From Flavobacterium flavigenum (GTDB taxonomy: Bacteria; Bacteroidota; Bacteroidia; Flavobacteriales; Flavobacteriaceae): a DNA stretch of 64,000 bases. Below are positions 1 to 9,637 of the stretch, piece after piece (position 1 is the stretch's first letter; each line of letters opens with the position of its first letter). The notes beneath the pieces are model-generated. The model was given only the letters and a program-made list of their open reading frames with translations. It searched no databases and was not told the DNA's origin. A program made the translations under genes and the position numbers. The stretch is from assembly GCF_027111255.2 (NCBI RefSeq), contig NZ_CP114285.2, positions 2,852,001 through 2,916,000 on the forward strand, written 5' to 3'.

Positions 1-1805
1 ACATCATCTGTAGAAGTACAAGTTCCATTAGTAATTGTCCATCGTAATGTCGCACTGTTTCCTGCGGTAATTCCTGTAACCCCAGATGTATTTGAAGTTG
101 GAGTAGTAATAGTTGCTGTTCCGCTAACTACTGACCACACACCTGTTCCTATCGTCGGCGAATTACCAGCTAACGTAAATGAGGCTGAATTACAATTGGA
201 TATATCCAATCCTGCATTTGAAACAGTTGGAGTAGCATAATTTGTCAAAACAACTTCATCCCTTGCAGTACAGCTACCATTTGTAATTGTCCATCGCAAT
301 GTTGCGCTGGATCCTGCAGGAACTCCAGTAACCCCAGATGTATTCGAAGATGGAGTAGTTATAGTAGCCGTTCCGCTTACCACACTCCATAAGCCTGATG
401 TCCCAATTGGCGCAGCAGTTCCAGCGAGGGTAAAAGTAGCATTGTTACATTGGACTTGATTAGATCCTGCCGATATTACGACTGGGACAGTGCTCACTGA
501 TAATGTTGTAGTTATAGTAGTAAAATTTGCAGTACAATTTGGAGTAACACTTGTAGTGGTAACTCCAGTTATTCGTAAAGTTTGGCCACTGTTCAAAACA
601 GTTAAAGCTGTGCTTGTAAAACTCCCCGCTCCAGAGCCATTAGCAACAACTCCTGTTATTGGCGTTTGTACAATATTAGCTATAGTATAACTAATTGTTG
701 AAGTACTATTTGGTAACAACCCTGTTAAATTAATTAAGTTACCAGTTCCTAGACAAGCCGTTCCCGATCGTGCTGCTCCAGTTAAAGTTGGGGTTGGATT
801 AATTACAACACTTCCACTCATAACTTTACATTCCGTAGTTCCAACTACAGCCATTACTGTATAAGTACCCGCTGTAGATTGAGTTCCAAAACTGATATTT
901 GTTCCTGTTCCAGCAACTGCAGTACCTACATTTGTCGTACCATTACGTTTTAATTGATAATTAACTCCTACTTGAGAATTATTAAGCCCCATTGTAATAT
1001 TAGTTCCTGCGCATCCATTTGAGCCAGTCATCAAATAATCTGTTGGATCACTTGCAGTCAATTTAACATCATCGATTAGCCAGTCATCTCCACCGGTTGT
1101 ACTGCTACAATTTCCTGTTCCAGCAGAGCTGGTTGAAGATGATGCTACAAATTCGAGATCGGCAGTTACTCCTCCTGCCCAAGAGGGAATCGTAAGTGTT
1201 ATTGTGCCTTGACCTAAACTACTTTCGGGCATACCTGGCTTAGTTGCTGAATCCCTACCTACAGCTATTGGGAAACCTGATGCTACATAGCTTGTTCCTG
1301 GAACAGGTGTGGTAATATTAGCTGTAGTAATTACAGCATAACCTGCATTAGTAGTATTAAATGATGGGTTTACAATAGTCATGTAAGTAATGCCCCCAAG
1401 TTTTATATCAATAGTTGCATTTGTATTACAATTCAATCTATCCGCATTTTGTCCTTTAATTTTAAAGGTAAGCGTTAAGGAACTACCTAATAAACCCGTT
1501 ACAGATTGCTTTAGCGATATATTGCTTGTACTATTTACATCGATATATGCCTCATTCCCATAACGAAACCAACCAGTATTAGAACTTTCTGGCAATGTCC
1601 AATTACTGCCATCAGCAGAACTATTAAATTCTCCTCCTTTAACAACATTACAACCTGACTGCCCATAACCCATTTGAAATACAAAAAAAGCAAAACAAAG
1701 ACATTTAGCATTATTACTAAATAAGTTTGTTGCTATAATTTTCGGAGTATATTGATTTTGTTTAAAAAAAAATGAACCAATAATAGTAAGTAGTTTTTTA
1801 ATCAT
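1..1805 (-). CDS. Large secreted repeat adhesin-like protein, partial (C-terminus beyond left edge)
   Basis: An uninterrupted frame of 601 codons starts at ATG 1805-1803 and is still open at base 1. The N-terminus has an unusually long leader: a hydrophobic stretch at about residues 35-45 precedes a GYGQS cleavage-like site near residue 49. Residues about 50-230 look like a beta-jellyroll ending in DDWLIDDVKL, as in carbohydrate-binding-like modules. Ig/PKD-like segments follow. The last two visible units (bases about 1-500) are copies of an 84-residue repeat (252 bp period) carrying WSVVSGTATITTP and ATLRWTITNG. By analogy with its neighbours it is probably a T9SS-exported surface protein, but any sorting domain lies outside the window, so that is inference. 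The exact function cannot be told. Confidence 0.8.
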   Translation of the reverse strand, partial: MIKKLLTIIGSFFFKQNQYTPKIIATNLFSNNAKCLCFAFFVFQMGYGQSGCNVVKGGEFNSSADGSNWTLPESSNTGWFRYGNEAYIDVNSTSNISLKQSVTGLLGSSLTLTFKIKGQNADRLNCNTNATIDIKLGGITYMTIVNPSFNTTNAGYAVITTANITTPVPGTSYVASGFPIAVGRDSATKPGMPESSLGQGTITLTIPSWAGGVTADLEFVASSSTSSAGTGNCSSTTGGDDWLIDDVKLTASDPTDYLMTGSNGCAGTNITMGLNNSQVGVNYQLKRNGTTNVGTAVAGTGTNISFGTQSTAGTYTVMAVVGTTECKVMSGSVVINPTPTLTGAARSGTACLGTGNLINLTGLLPNSTSTISYTIANIVQTPITGVVANGSGAGSFTSTALTVLNSGQTLRITGVTTTSVTPNCTANFTTITTTLSVSTVPVVISAGSNQVQCNNATFTLAGTAAPIGTSGLWSVVSGTATITTPSSNTSGVTGVPAGSSATLRWTITNGSCTARDEVVLTNYATPTVSNAGLDISNCNSASFTLAGNSPTIGTGVWSVVSGTATITTPTSNTSGVTGITAGNSATLRWTITNGTCTSTDD

Positions 1806-2247
1806 GTTTGGGGCGGATTAAATTTAAAAAAAGTAAACTTATTTTTATTAAAATTGTTTTTTTGACAAATTTTATCAAATAACAACTTATAATACCCTAA
1901 ACTGAATTAGTATTAAAACTGTAAACACATTGATGTCCTGATAATCAAAACATAAGAATTAAAAAACAAATACTAAATTATTTGGGGCTAATTTATAGAA
2001 CAAAAATAACAGTTCTGAATGGTTTTTTTATCAAATTTTAAACTATTCGATAAAAAGCAAAAAAAAGCGATAAAAAGAACATTTTATTAGATAAAAAAAA
2101 ATATTTACATGTAAAATCTTACTAATTGTGAAATTTATTTGATATTAATTTATTTCGTTATCACACTTAAAAATTTTTTACGATAAATTATGCTTAAAAA
2201 ATCCGATAGGATTACTATCGGATTTTTATGAAAAACAATTATTCTTA
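1806..2247. other. Intergenic region, AT-rich
   Basis: This is the 5' flank of the left-edge adhesin gene and the 3' flank of the 1631-aa gene. Apart from the terminator hairpin at 2197-2227 I see no ORF, RNA or repeat in it. Confidence 0.5.
2197..2227 (-). terminator. Rho-independent terminator of the 1631-aa gene
   Basis: An inverted repeat with arms aaaatccgatag and ctatcggatttt and a 5-base loop lies just downstream of the minus-strand stop codon at 2248, with a T-run on the minus strand. Confidence 0.8.
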
Positions 2248-5200
2248 TTACCTGAATATGATTTTTCTTGTTTGTTCGTTATCGTTTTCAAAAAACACTT
2301 TCACAAGCAAAACCTGTTCTGCTGTATTTAACTGTGTGATTGAAAATTGATTGCTATTTATCTTATCTTTTTTATAAATCAATTTCCCAGAAATATCATA
2401 TAAAAAGACTTTGCTGATATTATCATCATTTAAAGATGTAATGTTAATGACTTTACGATTCACTGTAACAATCAGATTATTTTTATTATTGTCTAAATTA
2501 CCTGAACCTAAATTTGAATCGCTGTATTTCAGGACAAAACGATCATCAAAAGTTCCGGCTGCAGTAGTAAACATATAATATGATGATTGCAGATTATGTA
2601 TAGTCTGTGTTAGTTTGTCTTCAAGATATATGGCCTGATTTGATAAATTACCATCAGTCTGATTTATTGCCATCGTAAAATTTCCTTGAATTGCACTTTT
2701 ATATCCCAAAGAAACAGTGTCAGTATCTTCGAAAGGCAATGCTCTTCCCTGAATTACAAGTTTTTTGTCTTCGTTAATACTATAAAAATCTAAATATGGA
2801 TTGCCGTCAAAAGTAATTCCGTCAAACTGATCTTCATAATTATTAGTTGCTCCTTCAATATAGCCTACTAAGGTTTGTTTATAAGCTCCTTGATCATTAC
2901 TCAATTCAAGCCACAAACGATGTTTTTCTATTCCAGAATCCTTTCCGGGTTTGAAAAACTGATTATTATTTCCTGAAACACGCATTGCATTTGTAAATAC
3001 AACTGTACCTGCTGCTTTTGAAGTAACAAAAAAGGACTGTCCGGCAGCTATTTTCCCTGTTGGTTTTCTGCCTAGATCCAAATCAGGATCATCATTATGC
3101 CCCGGTGCGCTTTTTGCGGATATACCTACTCCTCCCGTAGAGTTATAAGAAGCATAATCATTTGAACTATAAGCATATTTTGAACCAATTAGTCCTATTG
3201 GTGTATTATGAGTCCAAAAATAAATGGTTCCTTCTAAAGCTGTATTATTTGCAGATAAAAATAAACTTGCGTCAAGAGCTGAAGAATATGGGTTGCCTAT
3301 TAAGAAATACCGAGTAGCCGCAGCCGGAGTTATTTCCTGAGCAAAAACATTACCATTATTAGGAACCCCAATGAAGCTTAGTTGTTGGGAATAAGGAAAA
3401 ACCACATTTTCTCCATTGCCCCAAATTCCTTCTTCAGGTGTCCTGATAGCATAACCTTTTGTAGCTGTCATGCGATTCGATGGAAGTTCTTCCTGCCAAT
3501 GATCCAAAGTTGAATTGTATGACAAATATTTGTCAAATCTCGTATTTGGCGACAACGCAATGAGTACCTGATCATCTATTGGGGAAGACCAATATGTAAA
3601 ATCATACTTTTTCATTGGCTGAGAAATTCTCTTATATATAATATTTCCCGTATTACTGACATCATTTGTCTGTAAAAGACTTGCATTGTTTTCAAAAGTT
3701 AGCGTTCCTCCGGTTGTAACTGCATTGGTTATAGTAAAAGTATGACCGGAATTTACTACAACTGAAACACCGGAATTTACAGTACAGGTACAGCCACTTA
3801 AATCTCCTGTTGAAGTATAATTACCAGCAAAAACAATATTATTATTAATTGTGGGTGGGGTAGACCAGCCAGAACCATTCCAGGTCGAGGTTGGAACCAT
3901 TAAAGGATCCAGTACAATATTAGCTGAACTAGGAGAATAACACGCATCTGTCTTAACGGCAGCAGTAAAGGAACTTCCCGGGGCAAGGTCAGATATAGTA
4001 ACACTTGTCCCACTTCCTGAAAAAGTCTGGCCTGTTGAAAATTGTAATGTCCATTCTCCGGCCGGAAGACCATTCAATACAACTTTGGCGGTTGGATTAG
4101 CACATGTGGCCTGAGTTATTGTCCCTACAGTAGGAGCTGTAGGACCTGTACTAACTAATATTGAAATGGTATTAGACGAAGTTATCATCATACCACAGGA
4201 AGCATTTCCTGAACGAGCCCTGTAATAATAGTTAGTATTAGAACTCAGCCCTGTAATTTCAACACTCGTTACATTTCCCACATTTGAACCATTATAACCC
4301 GTAACAAAACTGCCAAAAGCAGGATCTGTAGAAACGTCTAAATAATAGGCATTAGCACCGGCAACTGCATTCCAATTGGCTCTAAAACTGGTACAGGATA
4401 ATATAGCAGCAGCAGTTGCAACCGGAGTTTTAACCTGTTGCGTCTGATATTCAATTACATTAGAATTAGCACTTACACCACAACTTGTATTTCTGCGCAC
4501 TCTGTAATATATAGGTCCTGGAGGAACGTTATTGACAGCATAGGTTGTAACCGTCCCGACATTTAAGCCATTGTAGCCCGTAACAAAATTAGTAAAAGCA
4601 GCATCTGTAGCTACATCCAGTACATAACTTGTAGTTCCTCCAACTGCATTCCAATTTGCATTAATAGTAGTAGTACAATTCGCTCCTGTTCCGGCTATTG
4701 CAACAACTTCTGCAGCTGAACCCACTGTAAAAACTTTAGCATTTGGACTGCTTACACCTGTAAGTGCTACTGTAACCCTATAATCACCAGGAGTCAGACT
4801 AGTCAGGTTTTTAGTAGTGGCAATAACAGTATTATTTCCTACTCTTTGCCAGGCATACGTATAAGGATCAACCCACTCAGGAGAATTTACAAATGTACCA
4901 TTGAATCCCGCAGGTATAGAGGTTAAGGTAGTTCCTGAACCATCATAAAAGTTATAACCTGCAATTATTCCGGGTTCAAAACCAGAATATACAGTAGGTC
5001 CGAATGCTAGGCTCTGAATTCTTGATGCAGAAAGAGCGGTGTTATAAAACGCAGCCTTTAAAATACTACCGGTAAAAGTTTCACCATTTGTATCAGAAAA
5101 AACACGGCTTCCTATTTTAGTAGTAAAGGTTGACGCTCCATAATTGGTGGTGCTCACTACCCCTCCAGTTACGGGTACACTGACACCATCAATATAAATC

Positions 5201-7143
5201 CTTATACGTGCACCATCACCTGTAACTGCGATATGGTGCCAAGCTTCGTTTCCTAATGTAACGGGAGTAAAGGAAGCCGTTACAGGTCCCGTTACTGAAG
5301 TCCATAATTCAAACGTTGATGGAGATGAAAAACCAAATTCTATTGCATCATTCTGACCAAACAAGCTCATTCTGCCTGTTATATCAGATGCCTTAAACTT
5401 TATCCAGCCACCCATGGTAAAAGCTGCTCTATTAGACAGCATCTGACTTCCCAGATCTATGTAATCATTATCTGCCGCCACAAATCTGACACTGTTGTTC
5501 ATATTGGTTATGGTGATACTTCCATCATTTCCGGTGGAACAAGAAGCAACTCCTACAGTTCCTACAGGCTGTGGTAACAAAGGAAAAATTGTCATCTCTG
5601 TAGTGGCAGTTACGCAGCCTCCCACATTGTAGGATATGGTATAAGTTCCTCCTAAGCTTGCTGTTAAATTTACCTCACCAGTTGATGTACTTACAAAAGA
5701 CAGACCAGACGGAGTTGCAGAATAAGTACCTCCTGTATCTCCGGATTGTGTAACTGCTACCGTACCTGTTGCTATAAAAGCATTTCCGGGATAGGAAATT
5801 GTGGGAGGAGGCGTAAATCGATAGACCTGTCCTGTAGCAGGTTTTGCATTAAGGGTAAATATAAAAGAACTGGAAGTTGTTGTTGGACTCGCGGTCACAT
5901 TATTCAAAAGCAAATATTTTCCATTGGCATCATATAAACCTATAGTAGCACTTGGATTTCTCAATGCTCCCGCACCCTGCTTATAAATGTATTCTATAAC
6001 GTTACTTTTTTCATATAGCCATACCTGAAATGAAATGGCATCAGTTGCTCCTGCATAATCCCACTTCTGCTTCGAAAATTCAAGTTTAAAAATTCTGTTA
6101 GGTGCTGTACCCGAAACCTGGTATTTTGGAATTACGGTAAGTTCAATATCATCCCACAATGGAAATAACGCGGGTTTTATAATATTAGCATTCGCAATAT
6201 TATTGGTATAATTTTGTGATGCTGTTGGAGTAGGTGATGCAAATGTAATCCAGCCATTACTGGAAACCCTTATATTAGAATAGAAAGCTCCTGCAAAATT
6301 GAAGCTAAAAGGTAAAGCAACCGTACTTGAAAGTACATCATCTGAACTTGCAGCCAGAGCGGGTACATCTGTAGCTGACAATAAATTATCATAGGTCCTT
6401 GAACTTGCAGAAAAACAGTAATTATTAGCCTCTAAACCTCCGGTAACTGGTGGAGTAAATCTATAAATTTGACCTGTTGCAGGTTTTGTACTAATGTTCG
6501 TTGTAAAAACATCCGGTTGGGCAACAGGTGTCCCGCTGGAATTATTTAATGTCAAATATCTGCTGGAACCATCATATATTCCTATTGAAGCTCCGCCGGA
6601 AGACCCAGTATTTGCTGCTACAGCTCCCTGATTGTACAAAAACTCAACCACATTTGTTGTCTCAAATAACCACAACTGAAATGAAATCACATCTCCGGCA
6701 ACTCCATTATTCCAGCTTTGCTGACTCCACTCTACCTTGAACCTTCTGTGAGGGGCAATTCCGGTTGTTACATAACGTGGTGCAACATTACATTTTAAAT
6801 TATCCCATAATGGAAATAAAATTGGCTTTCTTGTTTCTGCATTTGCCTGAGTATTATCATTGGATTCAGCCGGTGTTCCTGAACCTAAATATATCCACCC
6901 ATTAGGAGAAACCCTTATAGAAGTATAAGCTGTTCCAGCAAAAGTAAAGGTAAAAGGAAGTGTTATTGCGTTAGAAATTCCTTCATCTGCTGTGGCTGGA
7001 ATTGAAGTATCGGTTACTCCGGCAACACCTGTAAGCGAAATATAATTTCCCTGGATTGACGTAAAAGTGTAATTGCTTGCCGATTGCCCATATGAATATA
7101 TAAAAATTAAAAAGAGACCTAAAGTTATATATATGTTTTTCAT
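2248..7143 (-). CDS. Modular surface protein with LamG-like domain and T9SS type C sorting domain
   Basis: This 1631-aa protein begins with a signal peptide ending near SYGQS. Two consecutive modules of about 210 residues (roughly 22-232 and 240-450) share LPFTF.FAG, IRVS.NGWI and KPATGQ.YRFTPP. A LamG/concanavalin-like domain lies near 558-730 (DYIDLGSQ, AFTMGGWIKF). Two fibronectin-III-like units lie near 814-980 (YYLDVSTDPAF). A glycan-type beta region follows, then the sorting domain from about 1405 (KHRLWLELSN ... FLYDISGKLIY ... TRKIIFR). The same C-terminal domain ends the 273-aa and 1872-aa proteins here and matches what is annotated as the T9SS type C (ChiA-like) signal in Flavobacterium. 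Export through T9SS to the cell surface is therefore well supported. The ligand, probably a glycan or protein, is unknown. Confidence 0.88.
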   Translation of the reverse strand: MKNIYITLGLFLIFIYSYGQSASNYTFTSIQGNYISLTGVAGVTDTSIPATADEGISNAITLPFTFTFAGTAYTSIRVSPNGWIYLGSGTPAESNDNTQANAETRKPILFPLWDNLKCNVAPRYVTTGIAPHRRFKVEWSQQSWNNGVAGDVISFQLWLFETTNVVEFLYNQGAVAANTGSSGGASIGIYDGSSRYLTLNNSSGTPVAQPDVFTTNISTKPATGQIYRFTPPVTGGLEANNYCFSASSRTYDNLLSATDVPALAASSDDVLSSTVALPFSFNFAGAFYSNIRVSSNGWITFASPTPTASQNYTNNIANANIIKPALFPLWDDIELTVIPKYQVSGTAPNRIFKLEFSKQKWDYAGATDAISFQVWLYEKSNVIEYIYKQGAGALRNPSATIGLYDANGKYLLLNNVTASPTTTSSSFIFTLNAKPATGQVYRFTPPPTISYPGNAFIATGTVAVTQSGDTGGTYSATPSGLSFVSTSTGEVNLTASLGGTYTISYNVGGCVTATTEMTIFPLLPQPVGTVGVASCSTGNDGSITITNMNNSVRFVAADNDYIDLGSQMLSNRAAFTMGGWIKFKASDITGRMSLFGQNDAIEFGFSSPSTFELWTSVTGPVTASFTPVTLGNEAWHHIAVTGDGARIRIYIDGVSVPVTGGVVSTTNYGASTFTTKIGSRVFSDTNGETFTGSILKAAFYNTALSASRIQSLAFGPTVYSGFEPGIIAGYNFYDGSGTTLTSIPAGFNGTFVNSPEWVDPYTYAWQRVGNNTVIATTKNLTSLTPGDYRVTVALTGVSSPNAKVFTVGSAAEVVAIAGTGANCTTTINANWNAVGGTTSYVLDVATDAAFTNFVTGYNGLNVGTVTTYAVNNVPPGPIYYRVRRNTSCGVSANSNVIEYQTQQVKTPVATAAAILSCTSFRANWNAVAGANAYYLDVSTDPAFGSFVTGYNGSNVGNVTSVEITGLSSNTNYYYRARSGNASCGMMITSSNTISILVSTGPTAPTVGTITQATCANPTAKVVLNGLPAGEWTLQFSTGQTFSGSGTSVTISDLAPGSSFTAAVKTDACYSPSSANIVLDPLMVPTSTWNGSGWSTPPTINNNIVFAGNYTSTGDLSGCTCTVNSGVSVVVNSGHTFTITNAVTTGGTLTFENNASLLQTNDVSNTGNIIYKRISQPMKKYDFTYWSSPIDDQVLIALSPNTRFDKYLSYNSTLDHWQEELPSNRMTATKGYAIRTPEEGIWGNGENVVFPYSQQLSFIGVPNNGNVFAQEITPAAATRYFLIGNPYSSALDASLFLSANNTALEGTIYFWTHNTPIGLIGSKYAYSSNDYASYNSTGGVGISAKSAPGHNDDPDLDLGRKPTGKIAAGQSFFVTSKAAGTVVFTNAMRVSGNNNQFFKPGKDSGIEKHRLWLELSNDQGAYKQTLVGYIEGATNNYEDQFDGITFDGNPYLDFYSINEDKKLVIQGRALPFEDTDTVSLGYKSAIQGNFTMAINQTDGNLSNQAIYLEDKLTQTIHNLQSSYYMFTTAAGTFDDRFVLKYSDSNLGSGNLDNNKNNLIVTVNRKVINITSLNDDNISKVFLYDISGKLIYKKDKINSNQFSITQLNTAEQVLLVKVFFENDNEQTRKIIFR

Positions 7144-7445
7144 TTTAATTTATATTTAGATTAAGTTGTTTCCTACTCAATAAACTACCTCAAAATGCAT
7201 TTATGACTTTTGTAAATCTTAAAACACATTATTAAACACAACCTAAAGTACTGATAATCAATACGAAAAATTAACTTGAATAAATTAAAGATTATCCCAA
7301 AAAAAAATATTTTAGAATATTATATGCATGACAAATCATCTATTTAAATTTAATTTTAAATAAATGTGAATGATTTTATAAACTGGATTTTACAAAAAAT
7401 CCGACAAAACAATTTTGTCGGATTTTTTAAAGAGTAGTAATATTT
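7144..7445. other. Intergenic region between T9SS genes
   Basis: The right part is the terminator at 7394-7428 for the upstream 273-aa gene. The left part is the AT-rich 5' flank of the 1631-aa gene. I find no clear TAnnTTTG box reading leftward and no ORF. Confidence 0.5.
7394..7428 (-). terminator. Rho-independent terminator of the mini sorting-domain gene
   Basis: A perfect stem of aaaaaatccgacaaaa with ttttgtcggatttttt around a 3-base loop lies 17 bases past the minus-strand stop codon. The core TCCGAC/GTCGGA resembles the terminators at 2197 and 9585. Confidence 0.85.
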
Positions 7446-8267
7446 TTATTTAAACAGTGTCTTTTTAGTAATAGATTTTCCATTCTCTAACAGCACTTTT
7501 ACTAATAAAATTTGCTGTGTAGCCGATAAGTCCGTAATCATTAACTGTGTATCTTTAATGTTTTCTATATTTGATAATTGTTTACCTGTAACATCATAAA
7601 CAAAGATTTTATCCATATTTTCAACATTTGAGCTTATCGAAATTACATTATTTTTAACTCCAATTGAAATTATATTATTTGCAGATTCAAAATTATCTGT
7701 ACTTAATGTATTACTAGTATATCTTAAAACAAACCTATTATTAAAAACCCCTGTTTCAGTAGTAAAAGTATAATCATTTTGTCTTAAATCAATAATTGTA
7801 TTATTTAATTTATCTTCTAAATAAACAGGATGAGTGAAAAACATACCATCCACTTCGTCAATAGAAATAGTAAATTCGCCCTTTATAATAGTACGGTAAC
7901 CCAAAGGCACAACATCAGATTCGTTGAAAGGCAGAGCACGGCCCTGAATCACAAGATTACGATTTGAATTAATACTATAAAAATCTATATACGGATTCAT
8001 ATCCAAACTTATTCCGTCAAATTTACTGTCATATCCATTTGTTGCCCCTTCAATATAACCAACTAATAATTGTTTAAAAGCTCCTTCTGTATTTGTCATA
8101 TTAAGCCAAATACGATGTTTTTCTAAAGCACTGGTTTTAGAAGTTGTGGATGATTCAAAAGATTGAATATTGTTCTCAGAGATTGCATTATTGAATGCAT
8201 TTGTTTTTGATTGTCCAAACGAGCATATACTCACCAATATGCCTACCGTAATAAAAATCTTTTTCAT
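7446..8267 (-). CDS. Passenger-less T9SS sorting-domain protein (signal peptide plus type C domain)
   Basis: The 273-aa product has a signal peptide (ending about residue 19, CSFGQS), a short Ser/Thr/Asn-rich linker, and from about residue 48 to the end only the sorting domain that closes the 1631-aa and 1872-aa neighbours: EKHRIWLNMTN, VGYIEGATNGYD, YIDFYSIN, IQGRALPF, FVLRYTSN, IFVYDVTGKQL and KKTLFK. No enzymatic, adhesive or repeat module is present. The frame is intact, with its own terminator, which argues against recent decay. It may be a remnant left by deletion of a passenger, or a small protein that occupies or modulates the T9SS/attachment machinery. The sequence cannot decide between these. 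Confidence 0.85.
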   Translation of the reverse strand: MKKIFITVGILVSICSFGQSKTNAFNNAISENNIQSFESSTTSKTSALEKHRIWLNMTNTEGAFKQLLVGYIEGATNGYDSKFDGISLDMNPYIDFYSINSNRNLVIQGRALPFNESDVVPLGYRTIIKGEFTISIDEVDGMFFTHPVYLEDKLNNTIIDLRQNDYTFTTETGVFNNRFVLRYTSNTLSTDNFESANNIISIGVKNNVISISSNVENMDKIFVYDVTGKQLSNIENIKDTQLMITDLSATQQILLVKVLLENGKSITKKTLFK

Positions 8268-8734
8268 CTCAATTAAATTTTAAATGAATAATTCAGTTTT
8301 AACAAAAAAAGGCACCAAAAATTCCTTTTTGAGTATTTATCAAAGAGCACCATTAAGGTAACATTTTTTTTATTCCGTAATCGTTGAAAAGCATAAAAAA
8401 TCGATTAAATGCATTTATATAATTAATTTAACAAACTGAAATAAATAATTCATTAAAAATCAACAAGATAGAAACAAACATTAAATGAACAAAAGTTGAG
8501 CATAATGTTAAATTTCAGTAAAAGAAAATACTAATTAAAAGCTTTTGTAAGTTTTTTTTTCTTATCGAAAAACCTAAATAAATCTTTTTAGCTGTTTTTT
8601 AAATTTTTTTCAATATTTACAATATTTAGAAGTTAATTATTTTGAAGTAGCTATAATTTTTTATTTACTATATTATTGTGTGTTAAAATGATTTTAAGTA
8701 GCAAGATTTCATTTTTTAAATTGGAGGTTACTGA

Positions 8735-8905
8735 TTAAACTTCAGAAGCTAAAATTTCTGAATCGCTATAAACTAATTTTCCTGTAAGATCATACACAAA
8801 CACTTTATCAATAGTTTCTTCAAGAGAATTAAATTTTAAGCTCTTTTTATTTATGAGTGGTATTGAAAAAGCCAATACTGTCAGAACTGTGGGGTTTGTC
8901 TGCAA
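8735..8905 (-). pseudogene. Remnant of a T9SS type C sorting domain
   Basis: Reading leftward, one frame encodes KSLKFNSLEETIDKVFVYDL followed by TGKLVYSDSE and stops at 8737-8735. This matches the end of the neighbouring sorting domains (for example ENIDKVFIYDVSGKELYSKD in the 1872-aa protein), with the last ~30 residues missing. Upstream the frame meets a TAG, and no signal peptide or passenger is found. It is therefore a fragment of a fourth gene of this family, sitting beside the intact 273-aa copy, and indicates deletion or recombination among paralogues here. Confidence 0.65.
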
Positions 8906-9064
8906 CAGCTACTTTTGCTCAAAAAAACATATTCACTAAACAACTGAATTTGAGTTGCTTCTAATGGGGTTTCCAAAAGTATAAAAAAAACAATTCCAAT
9001 ATGTTAAATTTTCTTACTTTTTTTTACATTCATTAAAGCTTTTCCACAATTATATTAAATAAGC

Positions 9065-9072
9065 TACTTTTG
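9065..9072 (+). promoter_or_regulatory. Promoter -7 box for recX
   Basis: TACTTTTG fits the Bacteroidota -7 consensus TAnnTTTG and lies 29 bases before the recX ATG. I see no clear TTG at the expected -33 distance. Confidence 0.5.
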
Positions 9073-9101
9073 TTTTTAATTAATCATTTTCATTTTTAAG
9101 T

Positions 9102-9563
9102 ATGACCATCAAAGAAGCATTACAAAAACTAGAACATTTTTGTGCCTATCAGGAACGTTGCCATGATGAAGTCGTAACTAAACTATATTCTTTAAAAATG
9201 TCTCCAGAGGAAATCGACATTATTATTGTCAAACTAATTGAAGATAATTTTTTAAACGAAACACGCTTTGCCTGCAGTTTTGCACGTGGTAAGCACCGTA
9301 TTAAAAACTGGGGAAAAATTAGAATAGTAAATGAACTTAAAACAAGACACATCTCTACAGCCAATATTAATCTGGCTTTAAAAGAAATTTCCGCTGAGGA
9401 ATACGCAACAACATTTGATGAGCTTTCTCAAAGATGCTGGGAAAGTTTAACAGAACGAAATACCCTAAAAAAACGAAAGAAATTTTGCGATTATCTACTG
9501 CGAAGAGGTTATGAAAACAATTTAGTTTATGACAAGGTAAAAGAACTTGAACTACTGAGTTGA
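9102..9563 (+). CDS. recX: Regulatory protein RecX
   Basis: The 153-aa product has the all-helical three-repeat RecX architecture: an N-terminal A..KL..FC..QERC.DEV..KL segment, a central region with NFLNETRFACSFARGKHRIKNWG, and a C-terminal KRKKFCDYLLRRGYE unit. RecX modulates RecA by capping or disassembling its filaments in the cytoplasm. Length and motifs are normal for the family. Unlike in many bacteria it is not beside recA. It is a lone plus-strand gene wedged between minus-strand T9SS genes, with its own promoter-like box and a hairpin terminator shared with the convergent 1872-aa gene. Confidence 0.9.
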   Translation: MTIKEALQKLEHFCAYQERCHDEVVTKLYSLKMSPEEIDIIIVKLIEDNFLNETRFACSFARGKHRIKNWGKIRIVNELKTRHISTANINLALKEISAEEYATTFDELSQRCWESLTERNTLKKRKKFCDYLLRRGYENNLVYDKVKELELLS

Positions 9564-9584
9564 GTGAATTGTTTAATCTACTAA

Positions 9585-9617
9585 TAAAAAATCCGATAAC
9601 TTATGCTATCGGATTTT
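9585..9617. terminator. Bidirectional terminator between recX and the 1872-aa gene
   Basis: The arms aaaatccgata and tatcggatttt flank an 8-base loop, with A- and T-runs on both sides, midway between two convergent stop codons. Confidence 0.8.
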
Positions 9618-9637
9618 CTAATTTATAGTTTGTAGTT

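Larger units (their letters stand above)
8268..9101. other. Long intergenic region with a gene remnant
   Basis: These 834 very AT-rich bases hold a decayed T9SS sorting-domain fragment at 8735-8905 and a promoter-like box for recX at 9065-9072. The part from 8268 to 8734 shows nothing I can interpret. Confidence 0.55.
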
